Positions 35,427-44,213 of a stretch of 64,000 bases of DNA are shown piece after piece. The translations under genes were made by a program, and so were the position numbers. Location of the stretch: contig NZ_MSJP01000014.1 in assembly GCF_014596525.1 (NCBI RefSeq), positions 52,862 to 116,861 on the forward strand. The letters are read 5' to 3'. How positions within the stretch are numbered: position 1 is the stretch's first letter; each line of letters begins with the position of its first letter. The notes under the pieces were generated by a model, which saw only the letters and a list, made by a program, of their open reading frames with translations, was not told the origin of the DNA and did not search any database. The DNA is from Streptomyces sp. CBMA291. Lineage in GTDB: Bacteria; Actinomycetota; Actinomycetes; Streptomycetales; Streptomycetaceae.

Positions 35427-37513
35427 TCGTCGTCCTCTCCGGGCTACGGGTCCGCTGGGCCTCCCTCCTCGGCGGGTTCGTCGCGCTCGCCCTCGGCGTG
35501 GGGCTGCTCGCGGCCACCGGGCTCGGCCTCGCCGCCACCTTTCACGCGCCCGAGCGTTCTCCAGAGCGGTTCGCCTCGTCGTCCGTCGTCGTCCAGGGGC
35601 GGGACCGGCTCGTGCTCGACGTGCGGCGCGGGCCCGTGACCGTACCCCTGGCGCTGCCGCTCGACCGTCCACAGCCTGTGGACGGGGAAGTGCTCCGCGC
35701 ACTCCGGGCCCGTTGGCCGGTCACCGTCTCCGGCGGTCCCGACGCCGTCGGCGTCGACGCCCCCGCCGCAGCCGTCCGCGCCCTCGTCGGCGACCGCGCC
35801 CGGGTCCTCACCGGGCAGGAGCGGCGCCGCACCGACCCCGGCGCGGCCGAGGACGCGGAGGTCCTGCTCGGGCTCGGCGTCGTCCTGGGCACCTCCGGAG
35901 GGGTCACCGCCTTCGTCGCCGTCTTCGTCGTCGCCTCCACCTTCGCCTTCGCCGTGGCGCTGCGCCGCCGCGAGTCCGGTCTGCTGCGGACCGCCGGAGC
36001 CACCCCGGGGCAGCTCCGCAGGCTGCTGCTGGCCGAGGCGGCGGCGCTCGGCGTCCTGGCCTCGGCCACCGGGTGCGGGCTCGGCGCCTTCGGGGCGCCG
36101 CTGCTCACCGGGGCACTGGTCGACGCCGGTCTCGCGCCGGAGTGGTTCGCGCCGGGCGACGCGGTCTGGCCCTTCCCCACGGCGTTCTGGACGGGTGTGA
36201 CGGTCGCCCTCGCGGGGGCGGTGGCCGCGTCCCGGCGGGCGGGCCGCACCGGCCCCGCGGCGGCGCTGCGGGACGCCGACGTCGACGCGGACGTGCTGCC
36301 CCCGGGCCGCGCCGTCCTGGGCGCCGGGCTGCTCCTGGCCGGTCTCGCGCTGCTGGCCTGGACGTACGCCACGGACCCGGCGTCGCTCCTGAAACGGAAG
36401 ACGTACACGACCCTCCCGATGCTTCCGATCGCCGGAGCGGCCCTGCTCGCCCCGCTGTTCGTCCGCCCGGCCGCGCGACTCCTGAGGTCCCGGGGAGCGG
36501 TGGGGACGCTGATACGGGAGAACAGCGCGGCCTCGGTACGCAGGACCGCCGCCGTCGCCGCGCCCGTCCTGGTGACCGTGGCGCTCGCCGGGACTCTCTT
36601 CGGCTCGGCGACGAGCGTCACGCGCGCGAAGGACGTCGAGGCGCGGGAGCGGACGACGGCGGAGTACGCCGTGACCGGGCGGGCGCTGCGACCGGTCACG
36701 GCGCCGCCCGGGGCGGTGGTGTCCGCCTCCGGGGCGACGTCGGTGTTCGTACGGGACGGGGCGGAGGCGGTCGTGAAGTACGGGGCGCGGGCGGTCGCCG
36801 ACCCGGCGGCCTTCGCGGCACTGTCCCGGCTGCCGGTGACCGCCGGTGACCTGCGGGGGCTCGACGACCACTCGATCGTGGTGAACGAGGAGTTCGAACG
36901 GCACGAGGTGGGCGGGACGGTCGAGGTCTGGCGGGCGGACGGGACGGGACCGGTACGGCTCCGGGTGGTGGCCGTCCTCGCCCCCGGGACCGGCGACAAC
37001 GGGCCGTACGTCACCCGGGCGAACGCCCCCGGTTCGACGACGGACCTGATCGAGGCGAGGGGCGGCGGTACGGCCACGGCACGGGCCCTCGCGGCGAGCG
37101 GCGGCACGCCGGTGACCGGCGAGGCGGGGAACCGGAACCCTGCCGCCGGGTTCGGGACGCGCCTGCTGCTCGGCATCGCCCTGGTCTACACGGTGATCGG
37201 GCTCGTCAACACCCTGCTGATGGCGACCTCTGTACGGGGAGCGGAACTGGGCGCGCTCCGGCTGGCCGGGGCCACCCGCTTCCAGGTGCTTCGGGTGGTG
37301 ACGGGCGAGGCGGTGCTGGCCGTCGGGATCGGGACGCTCCTCGGCCTGGCGGTGACCGCGCTGGTCCTGGGCACCCTGGGCGCCGGGCTCGCCGCACTCT
37401 CGGCCCCGGTGGCACTGGCCCTGCCCTGGGGAACGGTCGGCACGGCGGCGGGCGTCTGCACGACGACGGCGGTCGCCGCCTCGGCACTCCCCGCGTGGCG
37501 CGCGACCCGCTGA
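35420..37513 (+). CDS. FtsX-like ABC transporter permease
   Basis: A 697-residue permease. The first membrane span is at residues 10-35, an extracytoplasmic domain follows, and three-span FtsX modules lie at about 150-280 and 590-690. Typical segments are AVALRRRESGLLRTAGATPGQLRRLLLAEA and, near the end, GAELGALRLAGATRFQVLRVVTGEAVL, two copies of the E-x-x-x-L-R-x-x-G-A-T motif. It pairs with the ATPase immediately upstream. No sensor kinase gene is adjacent. Confidence 0.9.
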   Translation: MLIVVLSGLRVRWASLLGGFVALALGVGLLAATGLGLAATFHAPERSPERFASSSVVVQGRDRLVLDVRRGPVTVPLALPLDRPQPVDGEVLRALRARWPVTVSGGPDAVGVDAPAAAVRALVGDRARVLTGQERRRTDPGAAEDAEVLLGLGVVLGTSGGVTAFVAVFVVASTFAFAVALRRRESGLLRTAGATPGQLRRLLLAEAAALGVLASATGCGLGAFGAPLLTGALVDAGLAPEWFAPGDAVWPFPTAFWTGVTVALAGAVAASRRAGRTGPAAALRDADVDADVLPPGRAVLGAGLLLAGLALLAWTYATDPASLLKRKTYTTLPMLPIAGAALLAPLFVRPAARLLRSRGAVGTLIRENSAASVRRTAAVAAPVLVTVALAGTLFGSATSVTRAKDVEARERTTAEYAVTGRALRPVTAPPGAVVSASGATSVFVRDGAEAVVKYGARAVADPAAFAALSRLPVTAGDLRGLDDHSIVVNEEFERHEVGGTVEVWRADGTGPVRLRVVAVLAPGTGDNGPYVTRANAPGSTTDLIEARGGGTATARALAASGGTPVTGEAGNRNPAAGFGTRLLLGIALVYTVIGLVNTLLMATSVRGAELGALRLAGATRFQVLRVVTGEAVLAVGIGTLLGLAVTALVLGTLGAGLAALSAPVALALPWGTVGTAAGVCTTTAVAASALPAWRATR

Positions 37514-38153
37514 CCGGCGAAGGTGGGACGGACGGAGCGGCGACCGGGGTCGGAGCCGGGTCACCGCTCCGTCCGGAACGGGGGGACTGCTCGGTCGCCG
37601 GAACGGGGGCACCACTCCGTCTGGAACGGGGGGACGCCGCGCGGTCGGGAACAGGGCCACCACTCCGCCCGGGAGCAGGCCACCCGCACCGGCCCCGAAG
37701 CCAGGTCACCGCTCCGCCCGCAGCAGGGTCACCGTACGGTCCGGAGCCGGGTCACTGTACGGTCCGGTGAGCCGGGCCACCGTAAGGCCCGGAGCCGGGC
37801 CACCGCTCCGCCCAGAAACAGGCCACCCGCACCGGCCCCGAAGCCAGGTCACCACCCGGCCCGGAACCGGGCCACCGCTCCCCCTCCCCCCGAAGGGATG
37901 CACCGCCCATCCCGGAAGCAGGTCACCGCTCCGCCCGGAAGGGGTGCACCCCCAGGCCCGGAAACAGGTCGCCGCCCCGCCCGGAAGGGGTGCACCCCCA
38001 GGCCCGGAAACAGGTCACCGCCCCGCCCGGAAGGCCCGGTCCCTCCCCGTCCAAAGCCAGATCACCGCCCGCCCCGGAAGCAGACCACTCCTGGCCTTCC
38101 TCCCCCAGCCCCTCCCCCAGCCTCAGAGCCCCAGCGCCAGCGCCAGCCCCGCC
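37514..38153. repeat. Imperfect minisatellite between the ABC permease and acetyltransferase genes
   Basis: About 570 bp is built from a 23-24-bp unit approximating GGTCACCGCTCCGCCCGGAA, with many variants. A 46-bp double unit starting GCCCGGAAGGGGTGCACCCC is present nearly perfectly at 37933 and 37979. The three plus-strand frames are open throughout but carry no family signal, so I do not call a gene. The flanking genes are convergent. Confidence 0.7.
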
Positions 38154-38723
38154 CTACGCGTTCTCGCCCTCCCCCTTGGCCGCCCGCCACTCCGGGGCGA
38201 GGACCGACCAGATCTCCTGGTCGTGGCGGTGGCCCCGGTAGGGGAAGCTCTCGCGGAGGACGCCGTCCCTCGTCATGCCGAGGCGGCGGGCCACCGCGAT
38301 GCTGGGGGCGTTGTCGGAGTTCACGACCCACTCCACCCGGTGCACTCCCCGTGCCTCGATCGCCCAGTCGATGAGCGTCCGCGCGGCCCGGGTGACCAGG
38401 CCCTTCCCGGTGGCCGCCGGCTCCAGCCAGCAGCCCGCCTCGGCCGTGCCGCGTACCGCGTCCAGGGTCCGCAGGATCACCGCGCCGACGAGGACGCCGT
38501 CCGACCAGATGCCGTGGATACGCCCGGTGTCGGCCGCGGCCTTCTCGGCGTACGCGCGGAGGAACGCCCGGCTGGACTCCAGGTCCTTGACGACGTCCGG
38601 GAGCCCGTTGCGGGCGCCTATGAAGGCGCGTCCCCGGTCCATGTGCGCCAGGAACTCCTCGGCCTGCCACGGTTCCAGCGGGCGCAGTTCCGCCCCGTCG
38701 TCGCCCAGGGACATCGCGTACAT
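38154..38723 (-). CDS. GNAT acetyltransferase (RimJ/RimL type)
   Basis: A 189-residue acetyltransferase. The CoA-binding region is EAGCWLEPAATGKGLVTRAARTLIDWAI. VEWVVNSDNAPSIAVARRLGMTRDGVLRESFPYRG is the RimJ/L/SSP4-type ending. Substrate may be an N-terminal amine of a protein or a small molecule. The ATG at 38721-38723 (MYAMSLGDDGAELR) follows GGAAGG at 7 bases. It is divergent from the polymerase gene. Confidence 0.85.
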   Translation of the reverse strand: MYAMSLGDDGAELRPLEPWQAEEFLAHMDRGRAFIGARNGLPDVVKDLESSRAFLRAYAEKAAADTGRIHGIWSDGVLVGAVILRTLDAVRGTAEAGCWLEPAATGKGLVTRAARTLIDWAIEARGVHRVEWVVNSDNAPSIAVARRLGMTRDGVLRESFPYRGHRHDQEIWSVLAPEWRAAKGEGENA

Positions 38724-38864
38724 GTGGCCGCCTTCCAGGTCGTTTCCCGTACCCACCGAGGGCGGGAGGGGTGGATCATCTCATCCCACTTTCGTACCGG
38801 CCCTGGAGCCGGAGAGGCCGCCGCCTCCCCGCCGTTGTCAGTGGGCGGTGCCAGACTCGTATCC

Positions 38865-40565
38865 ATGAGCGAGAGGTGGGCGCTTGCGGTCGAGGCGGAG
38901 GGGGACGGAGCACTGCTCGTGCCCCTCGGCCCGGACGGGCTGCCCGCCGGGGAGGTGCGCAGGGAGCCGGATCTCGTCGCGGCCGTGCGGGCCCGCCCCG
39001 GGGTGACGCGCTGGGTGTGGCGGTCGACGGCCGAGGTGTATCCCCGGCTGCTCGCCGCCGGGGTGCGGATCGAGCGCTGTTACGACATGGAGGCCGCCGA
39101 GCAGCTGCTCCTCGGGCACGAGGGGCGCCTCGGGGAGCCCCGTTCGGCGGCGGCGGCCTGGGCCCGGCTGCGGAACGAGCCGGTGCCCCCGGACCCGCCG
39201 CAGCGGGGCGCCGAGCCCGGCTCTCAGGACTCCCTCTTCGAGCCGCGCCCGACGGTCTCCGTCCCCTTCGAAGGGCTGCTCGCGGTCTACGCGGAGCAGC
39301 AGCGGCGGCACGACCGGGCGGAGCACCCGGGCAGGATGCGGCTGCTCACGGCGGCCGAGTCGGCGGGGATGCTGGTGGCGGCCGAGATGCACCGGGCGGG
39401 TCTGCCGTGGCGGGCGGACGTGCACCGGGAGCTGCTGGGGGAGCTGCTCGGCGAGCGGTACGCGGGCGGGGGCGAGCCGCGCAGACTGGCCGAGCTGGCG
39501 GACGAGGTGTCGGCGGCGCTGGGGCGCCGGGTCCGGCCGGACCTCCCGGCGGACGTGGTGAAGGCCTTCGCGGCCGCGGGCGTACGGCTGAAGTCCACCC
39601 GCCGCTGGGAGCTGGAGGAGCTGGACCATCCGGCGGCGCGGCCGCTGATCGCGTACAAGAAGCTGTACCGGATCTGGACGGCGCACGGCTGGTCGTGGCT
39701 CCAGGACTGGGTGCGGGACGGGCGGTTCCGGCCGGAGTATCTGCCGGGCGGCACGGTCAGCGGGCGCTGGACGACCAACGGCGGCGGGGCGCTCCAGATC
39801 CCGAAGGTGATCCGGCGGGCGGTGGTCGCGGACCCGGGCTGGCGGCTCGTGGTGGCCGACGCCGACCAGATGGAGCCCCGGGTGCTGGCCGCGATCTCCC
39901 GGGACCCGGGCCTCATGGAGGTCGCGGGGCACCCCGACGATCTGTACACGCGCCTGTCGGACCGGGCCTTCTCCGGCGACCGGAACCACGCGAAGCTGGC
40001 GCTGCTCGGGGCGATCTACGGGCAGACCAGCGGGGACGGCCTGAAGAACCTGGCGGCGCTGCGGCGGCGCTTCCCGCGCGCGGTGGCCTATGTCGACGAG
40101 GCGGCGAAGGCGGGCGAGGAGGGCAGACTCGTCCGGACCTGGCTGGGCCGGACGAGCCCCCGGGCGGTGGGCGCGGGCGACGCGGAGGAGGCCGGTCTAC
40201 CGCAGGAGGAGGCCGAACAGGTCCCGGAGGAGGGCGGGTCCGCCGGGTACACCCCGGGATACGCCTCGGGCAACGGGCGGGCGCGGGGCCGGTTCACCCG
40301 TAACTTCGTGGTGCAGGGCAGTGCGGCCGACTGGGCGCTGCTGATGCTGGCCGCGCTGCGGCGCTCGCTCGCCGGGATGCGGGCCGAGCTGGTGTTCTTC
40401 CAGCACGACGAAGTGATCGTGCACTGTCCGGTGGAGGAGGCGGAGGCGGTGACGGCGGCGATCGGGGCGGCGGGGGACGAGGCGGGCCGGATCACCTTCG
40501 GGGAGACGCCGGTGCGGTTCCCCTTCACGACGGCCACGGTCGAGCGGTACGCGGACGCGAAGTAG
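38865..40565 (+). CDS. Bifunctional 3'-5' exonuclease/DNA polymerase, family A
   Basis: A 566-residue polymerase, shorter than PolA. Polymerase motif A is VADADQMEPRVLAAIS, motif B is NHAKLALLGAIYGQTS, motif C is FFQHDEVIVHC. TVSGRWTTNGGGALQIPK is the conserved R-x-x-[ST]-x-x-P-x-x-Q-x-[IP] region. The N-terminal 180 residues correspond to a poorly conserved exonuclease-like domain, and no 5'-nuclease domain is present. This second family A polymerase is common in actinobacteria and is thought to act in repair. An acidic 30-residue insertion (about 425-465) interrupts the fingers/palm region. Confidence 0.9.
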   Translation: MSERWALAVEAEGDGALLVPLGPDGLPAGEVRREPDLVAAVRARPGVTRWVWRSTAEVYPRLLAAGVRIERCYDMEAAEQLLLGHEGRLGEPRSAAAAWARLRNEPVPPDPPQRGAEPGSQDSLFEPRPTVSVPFEGLLAVYAEQQRRHDRAEHPGRMRLLTAAESAGMLVAAEMHRAGLPWRADVHRELLGELLGERYAGGGEPRRLAELADEVSAALGRRVRPDLPADVVKAFAAAGVRLKSTRRWELEELDHPAARPLIAYKKLYRIWTAHGWSWLQDWVRDGRFRPEYLPGGTVSGRWTTNGGGALQIPKVIRRAVVADPGWRLVVADADQMEPRVLAAISRDPGLMEVAGHPDDLYTRLSDRAFSGDRNHAKLALLGAIYGQTSGDGLKNLAALRRRFPRAVAYVDEAAKAGEEGRLVRTWLGRTSPRAVGAGDAEEAGLPQEEAEQVPEEGGSAGYTPGYASGNGRARGRFTRNFVVQGSAADWALLMLAALRRSLAGMRAELVFFQHDEVIVHCPVEEAEAVTAAIGAAGDEAGRITFGETPVRFPFTTATVERYADAK

Positions 40566-40567
40566 GC

Positions 40568-40609
40568 GGGGGTACGGGGGCGGAGCCGCTGCCCCGCCCC
40601 CGTACCCCC
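40568..40609. terminator. Bidirectional terminator hairpin
   Basis: Perfect 16-bp arms, GGGGGTACGGGGGCGG at 40568-40583 and its complement at 40594-40609, with a 10-nt loop. It lies between the convergent polymerase and sigma-partner genes. Confidence 0.9.
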
Positions 40610-40628
40610 ACCGTCCCCCGTACTCCTC

Positions 40629-41900
40629 TTACTTCAGGGACACCTTGCGCCACTTCGGGTCCAGGGCGATCGCCTTCAGCTGGTCCATGGTGAGCGCGGG
40701 CTCGGCGCGGGTGGCGGCCTGGTACTGCGCGCCGGAGTTGAAGGCGGAGACGACGACGCGGAAACCGTCGGGCGTGATGGTGTCGACGTTCCACCAGACG
40801 ACCCCGGCGCCGCCCTTCTCGCCGGGCTGCCGGGTGGCACGGACCTTGCGCCCGTCGGAGAGCGTGACGACGTCGGAGCCGCCGAAGAGGTCGCTGATCA
40901 GGCTCTTGGAGGAGGGCTGGACGTCGATGCCGACGAGGCTCGCGCCCTTCCCGTCGTCGACGACGAGGTAGCCGTGGCTGCCCGAACCGCCCTTGCTCCG
41001 CACGTCGAGGCCCTGGGGCAGCTTGAGGCGCAGGGTGTCGCGGACGGCGGTGCCGGTGGACTCGTCGGTGCCGTGGTGACCGCCCGGCTTCTGCGGGACG
41101 GTGTGCAGCCGGGCGAGGAGCGGGCGCCAGTCGGCGGTGGTGACGAGTGCCTTCAGCTGGTCCGGGCCGAGGGGCGGGTTCTTCCGGGTGACGGAGGCAC
41201 CCTTCTCGGCGGGGGCGTTGTACTCGCTCGCGTCGACGAGGAAGCCGTCCTTGGTGAGGAGGACCGCGCGCCAGTTCTTGGTCTCCTCGCGCTTGTCGGG
41301 GTACTCGTACCCCTGGAGGACCATGAGCCGGTCGCCGTTCGGCAGCGTCCGGGAGGAGCAGGCATCGAACGGGACGAGGACCTTGTCGGGGCAGGTGACC
41401 TGGTCCTTTCCGCCTTCGCCGGTGCCGGGGGCGCTGTAGAGGCCGACGCTGACGGCCGCCTTGCCCTTGCCGTCGTCGAAGACGCCGAGGGCCGACTGCC
41501 CGGTGCCGGAGAGGTCGCCGAACTCCCATGTCCCCTTCGGGGAATGGGCCTTGAGGACGTCGGCGATGTCCTTGACCGGGATCTCGTTCTCGCCCGGGGG
41601 GCGCTTCCCGGGAGCGGCGGAGGAGCCGAGGGCGGGGGCCGCGGCGACGGAGGCGGTGGTGGTCGCTCCGGCGGGGTCGAGCAGCGAGCCGCCGTACACC
41701 CCGCCGAGACCGACGGCGGCGAGCGCGAGGGCGCCACCGGTCACGGCGAGCCGGCGGCGGACCAGGCGGCGGCGCCCGCGCACGAGCGCGCCGTCGACGA
41801 GGGCACGGCGGTCACCGGCGGCGAAGGTGTCGCCGGTCCGGCGCAGGACGGCGCCGAGCTGGTCCTCGAATCCGTGCGGGTTCTCTTCGTTCTGGGGCAT
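40629..41900 (-). CDS. Membrane-anchored protein encoded after a SigE-family sigma factor
   Basis: A 423-residue protein with a cytoplasmic N-terminus (residues 1-50, strongly basic at RGRRRLVRRRLAV), one membrane span (about 51-72), and a large extracytoplasmic region. That region appears internally duplicated: LGPDQLKALVTTADWRPLL at about 240 and LTMDQLKAIALDPKWRKVSLK at the very end each close one half. Its place directly downstream of a sigma factor suggests a membrane regulator. However, I see no zinc-binding anti-sigma motif, so the role is inferred only from position. Confidence 0.7.
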   Translation of the reverse strand: MPQNEENPHGFEDQLGAVLRRTGDTFAAGDRRALVDGALVRGRRRLVRRRLAVTGGALALAAVGLGGVYGGSLLDPAGATTTASVAAAPALGSSAAPGKRPPGENEIPVKDIADVLKAHSPKGTWEFGDLSGTGQSALGVFDDGKGKAAVSVGLYSAPGTGEGGKDQVTCPDKVLVPFDACSSRTLPNGDRLMVLQGYEYPDKREETKNWRAVLLTKDGFLVDASEYNAPAEKGASVTRKNPPLGPDQLKALVTTADWRPLLARLHTVPQKPGGHHGTDESTGTAVRDTLRLKLPQGLDVRSKGGSGSHGYLVVDDGKGASLVGIDVQPSSKSLISDLFGGSDVVTLSDGRKVRATRQPGEKGGAGVVWWNVDTITPDGFRVVVSAFNSGAQYQAATRAEPALTMDQLKAIALDPKWRKVSLK

Positions 41901-42011
41901 GTCGAATTCACCGTCTCCGGTCGGAAGGAAGTCGGAAGGAAGTCGGAAGGGAGGTCCGAGACGAGCGAGTGAGCGACTCGGCCCGGGGATGTCTCAACGG
42001 GCGGCGGCGGC

Positions 42012-42521
42012 TCAGCGGGCGGCCAGCTCGCCGATGCTGCCGCCGAGAAGCCGCCGCAGCTTGGCGAGCGCCCGTACGGAGCGGGTGCGGATCGCGGCGG
42101 AGCTGACGTGCAGGGCGTCGGCGGTCTCCTCGACGCTGCGGTCCTCCCAGTACCGCAGCACGACGACGGCCCGGTCCTTGGGCGCGAGCCCGGCGAGCGC
42201 GTCGAGCAGGGCGACCCGGAGCGCCGGGTCCTCGTCGCCGAGGGGGGCGAGGTCGGGCAGTTCCCCGATCGGGCGCTCGGTGGCCGATCGGCGGCGCTGA
42301 TGGCTGAGGAAGGTGCGGACAAGGACGGTCTGGGCGTACGCGGCGGGGTTGCCGATCCGGGCCATACGTCCCCAGAGGGCGTACATCCGGCCCAGCGTCT
42401 CCTGGGTGAGGTCCTCGGCGAGATGGATGTCTCCGCTGGTCAGCAGACACGCGGAGCGGAAGAGGTGACCCGAGCGTGCGGAGGCGAACTCCAGGAACTC
42501 GTCCGCGCGGGACTTTCGCAT
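42012..42521 (-). CDS. SigE-family RNA polymerase sigma factor (ECF type)
   Basis: A 169-residue sigma factor. Region 2 includes FRSACLLTSGDIHLAEDLTQETLGRMYALW. Region 4 includes LAPKDRAVVVLRYWEDRSVEETADALHVSSAAIRTRSVRALAKLR, an HTH for the -35 element. This is the SigE-family subgroup of ECF sigma factors in actinobacteria, usually paired with a membrane protein gene downstream, as here. A strong AAAGGAGGGGC ribosome-binding site precedes the ATG at 42519-42521. The 111-bp gap to the next gene includes three GTCGGAAGGAA units. Confidence 0.9.
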   Translation of the reverse strand: MRKSRADEFLEFASARSGHLFRSACLLTSGDIHLAEDLTQETLGRMYALWGRMARIGNPAAYAQTVLVRTFLSHQRRRSATERPIGELPDLAPLGDEDPALRVALLDALAGLAPKDRAVVVLRYWEDRSVEETADALHVSSAAIRTRSVRALAKLRRLLGGSIGELAAR

Positions 42522-42659
42522 GCCCCTCCTTTCGCTTCGCTCGCAGGGGTGATCGTCGTACACCTCATTGACGCGATGGCGGCGCGGGAATGTTTCAAGG
42601 TTCTTCGAAGGTCTTCGCCCGGGGAGTACAAAACTGGAGAAAACGGGTAATCCTGGAGT

Positions 42660-43052
42660 ATGAACACTCTCAGCGCAGCACAGACGCTGGCTGCGGGCGT
42701 CTGGCAGTCGGGCCTCGGGCAGCTCATCGGCGGCCTCGTCATCGTGGCCGTCCTGATCGGCGCGGTCTGGCTGGGCTTCCGGGTCCGCGACCGCGAGTCC
42801 CGCACACCCACGCCCGACGAGCAGCCGCACCGGCCGGAGACGGACCGGTTGCCCGGCGAGATGACCGAGTACCGCAGGCCGGCCGAGATGCCGCACACCG
42901 ACGGCGAGCACCGGCTCATGCCCTACCAACTGAAGGACGCGGGAACGGCGGGCACGGAAACGTCCCCGGACCCGCCGTCGGAGGAGAAGCGCAAATGGGG
43001 AGGCATCTCCAGCGGCGGCTTCGGCAGCGGGGGGACGGGGCACGGGGACTGA
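42660..43052 (+). CDS. DUF6479 family small membrane protein
   Basis: A 130-residue protein with one N-terminal membrane span (about 20-42: QLIGGLVIVAVLIGAVWLGFRV) and a hydrophilic Pro/Arg/Glu-rich tail ending in Gly/Ser. This matches the DUF6479 family of Streptomyces, whose function is unknown. It is divergent from the sigma factor gene across 138 bp. Confidence 0.75.
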   Translation: MNTLSAAQTLAAGVWQSGLGQLIGGLVIVAVLIGAVWLGFRVRDRESRTPTPDEQPHRPETDRLPGEMTEYRRPAEMPHTDGEHRLMPYQLKDAGTAGTETSPDPPSEEKRKWGGISSGGFGSGGTGHGD

Positions 43053-43061
43053 GGGCTTGGT

Positions 43062-43160
43062 TCCGTGAACGGCACGGCGATGTGGCCAAGGCGTTCCTCA
43101 CCGCCGCCCGCAGAGGGGACACGGCCGCCCTGCGCTTCCTGCTGTTCCTGGAAACGGGTC
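43062..43160 (+). pseudogene. Remnant resembling the start of an NTF2/SnoaL domain
   Basis: The plus frame reads FRERHGDVAKAFLTAARRGDTAALRFLL, with strongly G/C-biased third positions and the look of the SnoaL-like domain found at the C-terminus of some ECF sigma factors. No start codon or continuing domain is present, and the similarity fades after about 35 codons. It is probably a decayed gene fragment. Confidence 0.35.
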
Positions 43161-43373
43161 CTTACGCACGGACACTCCCGACGGCGGTCCGCCCATCACC
43201 GGAACCCGGGGCCCACCGAATCGCCCAAACCACAGTTCGTCAAGGAGCCGAATCGAGGGCGTGCCCGCGCCGGGATCGGCGTGGGCGGACCCGTACGGCC
43301 AGCCCGTACGGCGACCGTCGTGACCACCGGATGCCGACACGGAATTCACCGGCACACCCTGTGGGCTTCTAGG

Positions 43374-43555
43374 CGCTGTCCGGTGGACACAGCCTCGACG
43401 GCACCACCCACCCGCACTTCGAGACCGTCTGCGCCCACCTGACCGAGGCGGCCCGTCTCCTCAAGAAACAGGGCGCTGTCGGGCAGGCCGGCTACACACG
43501 TCCGTTCCGTCGTGCCGCACAGACGCGAAGAACGACAAATGGGATCAACGGCTAG
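43374..43555 (+). pseudogene. Decayed 3' gene fragment at the left edge of the accessory region
   Basis: Directly after an in-frame TAG, a frame with coding-like third positions reads SLDGTTHPHFETVCAHLTEA and continues to a TAG at 43553-43555, but it has no start codon. The base composition shifts to lower GC near 43520. Its stop overlaps the stop of the minus-strand gene at 43552. I do not recognise the family. Confidence 0.35.
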
Positions 43556-44208
43556 TCCACGAGTGTAGGTTGCAGCTGACCGCGGCCACCGTCCGTCGCC
43601 CCGAGATAGTCCGGGTTAGGCATCATCTCGCGATGCAGGTATCGCAGGTCCGCTCCGCAACGCAGCGCGAGCCGGTCCTGACGCGTTCGCTCGGCTGTGG
43701 AGACGGTTTCGCCGTTGCGGGTGGTGATGACGATCGCGGGCCGCTCAGTCGAGTCGATGGCCTCGTTCAACGCGGCCCAGACGAGATCACGGAAGTTCCC
43801 GGCGCGACCCCAGCAGATGTACCGGGTGGCACCATCGGCGACGGCGTAGCAGTGGTTCGGCTTCTCCCCCACCGAATCCGGTTTCATCACCCAGCCGCTG
43901 CCGCATGCCGCGCGAACGATCTCCTCCGGCCCCTGGAACCGATTCACGGCGTAGCGGACGTAGTTCCCGATCCCTTCCTGCGCTCGGGCGTACTCCTTCA
44001 TAGGGACATCCTTGATCCAGACCCTGGCGTCCTTCTCTGGCCCATAGGCGAGCAGAACTCCGCCAACCTTGGGGTCCTCGATCCATCGCCGGTACTGGTT
44101 GGTCTTCTCCGTGTTACTCAAGAACTCCCAGTCCAAGGCGTTGGCCTGCTGGTAGATCTCGATGAGAAGGCGCTCCCGAATGGGTGCGGGCAGCTGCTGC
44201 AAGGCCAC
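43552..44208 (-). CDS. Unrecognised protein, last gene of the predicted restriction operon
   Basis: A 218-residue soluble protein with no family I recognise. It begins MALQQLPAPIRERLLIEIYQQA (helical), then has RVWIKDVPMKEYARAQEGIGNYVRYAVNR, followed by a region with AIDSTERPAIVITTRNGETVSTAERTRQD and a Cys in LALRCGADLRYLH. No membrane span. The GTG start at 44206-44208 has an AGGAGTAA ribosome-binding site that overlaps the helicase stop codon (44214-44216), so it is co-translated with the helicase. It is more AT-rich than core genes. A restriction subunit or inhibitor role would be a guess. Confidence 0.7.
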   Translation of the reverse strand: MALQQLPAPIRERLLIEIYQQANALDWEFLSNTEKTNQYRRWIEDPKVGGVLLAYGPEKDARVWIKDVPMKEYARAQEGIGNYVRYAVNRFQGPEEIVRAACGSGWVMKPDSVGEKPNHCYAVADGATRYICWGRAGNFRDLVWAALNEAIDSTERPAIVITTRNGETVSTAERTRQDRLALRCGADLRYLHREMMPNPDYLGATDGGRGQLQPTLVD

Positions 44209-44213
44209 GGTGA

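Noticed and set aside
37523..38374. Arg/Pro/His-rich proteins across the minisatellite
   Set aside because: Three frames are open at once because the repeat lacks stop triplets. None shows conserved-domain character or a ribosome-binding site.
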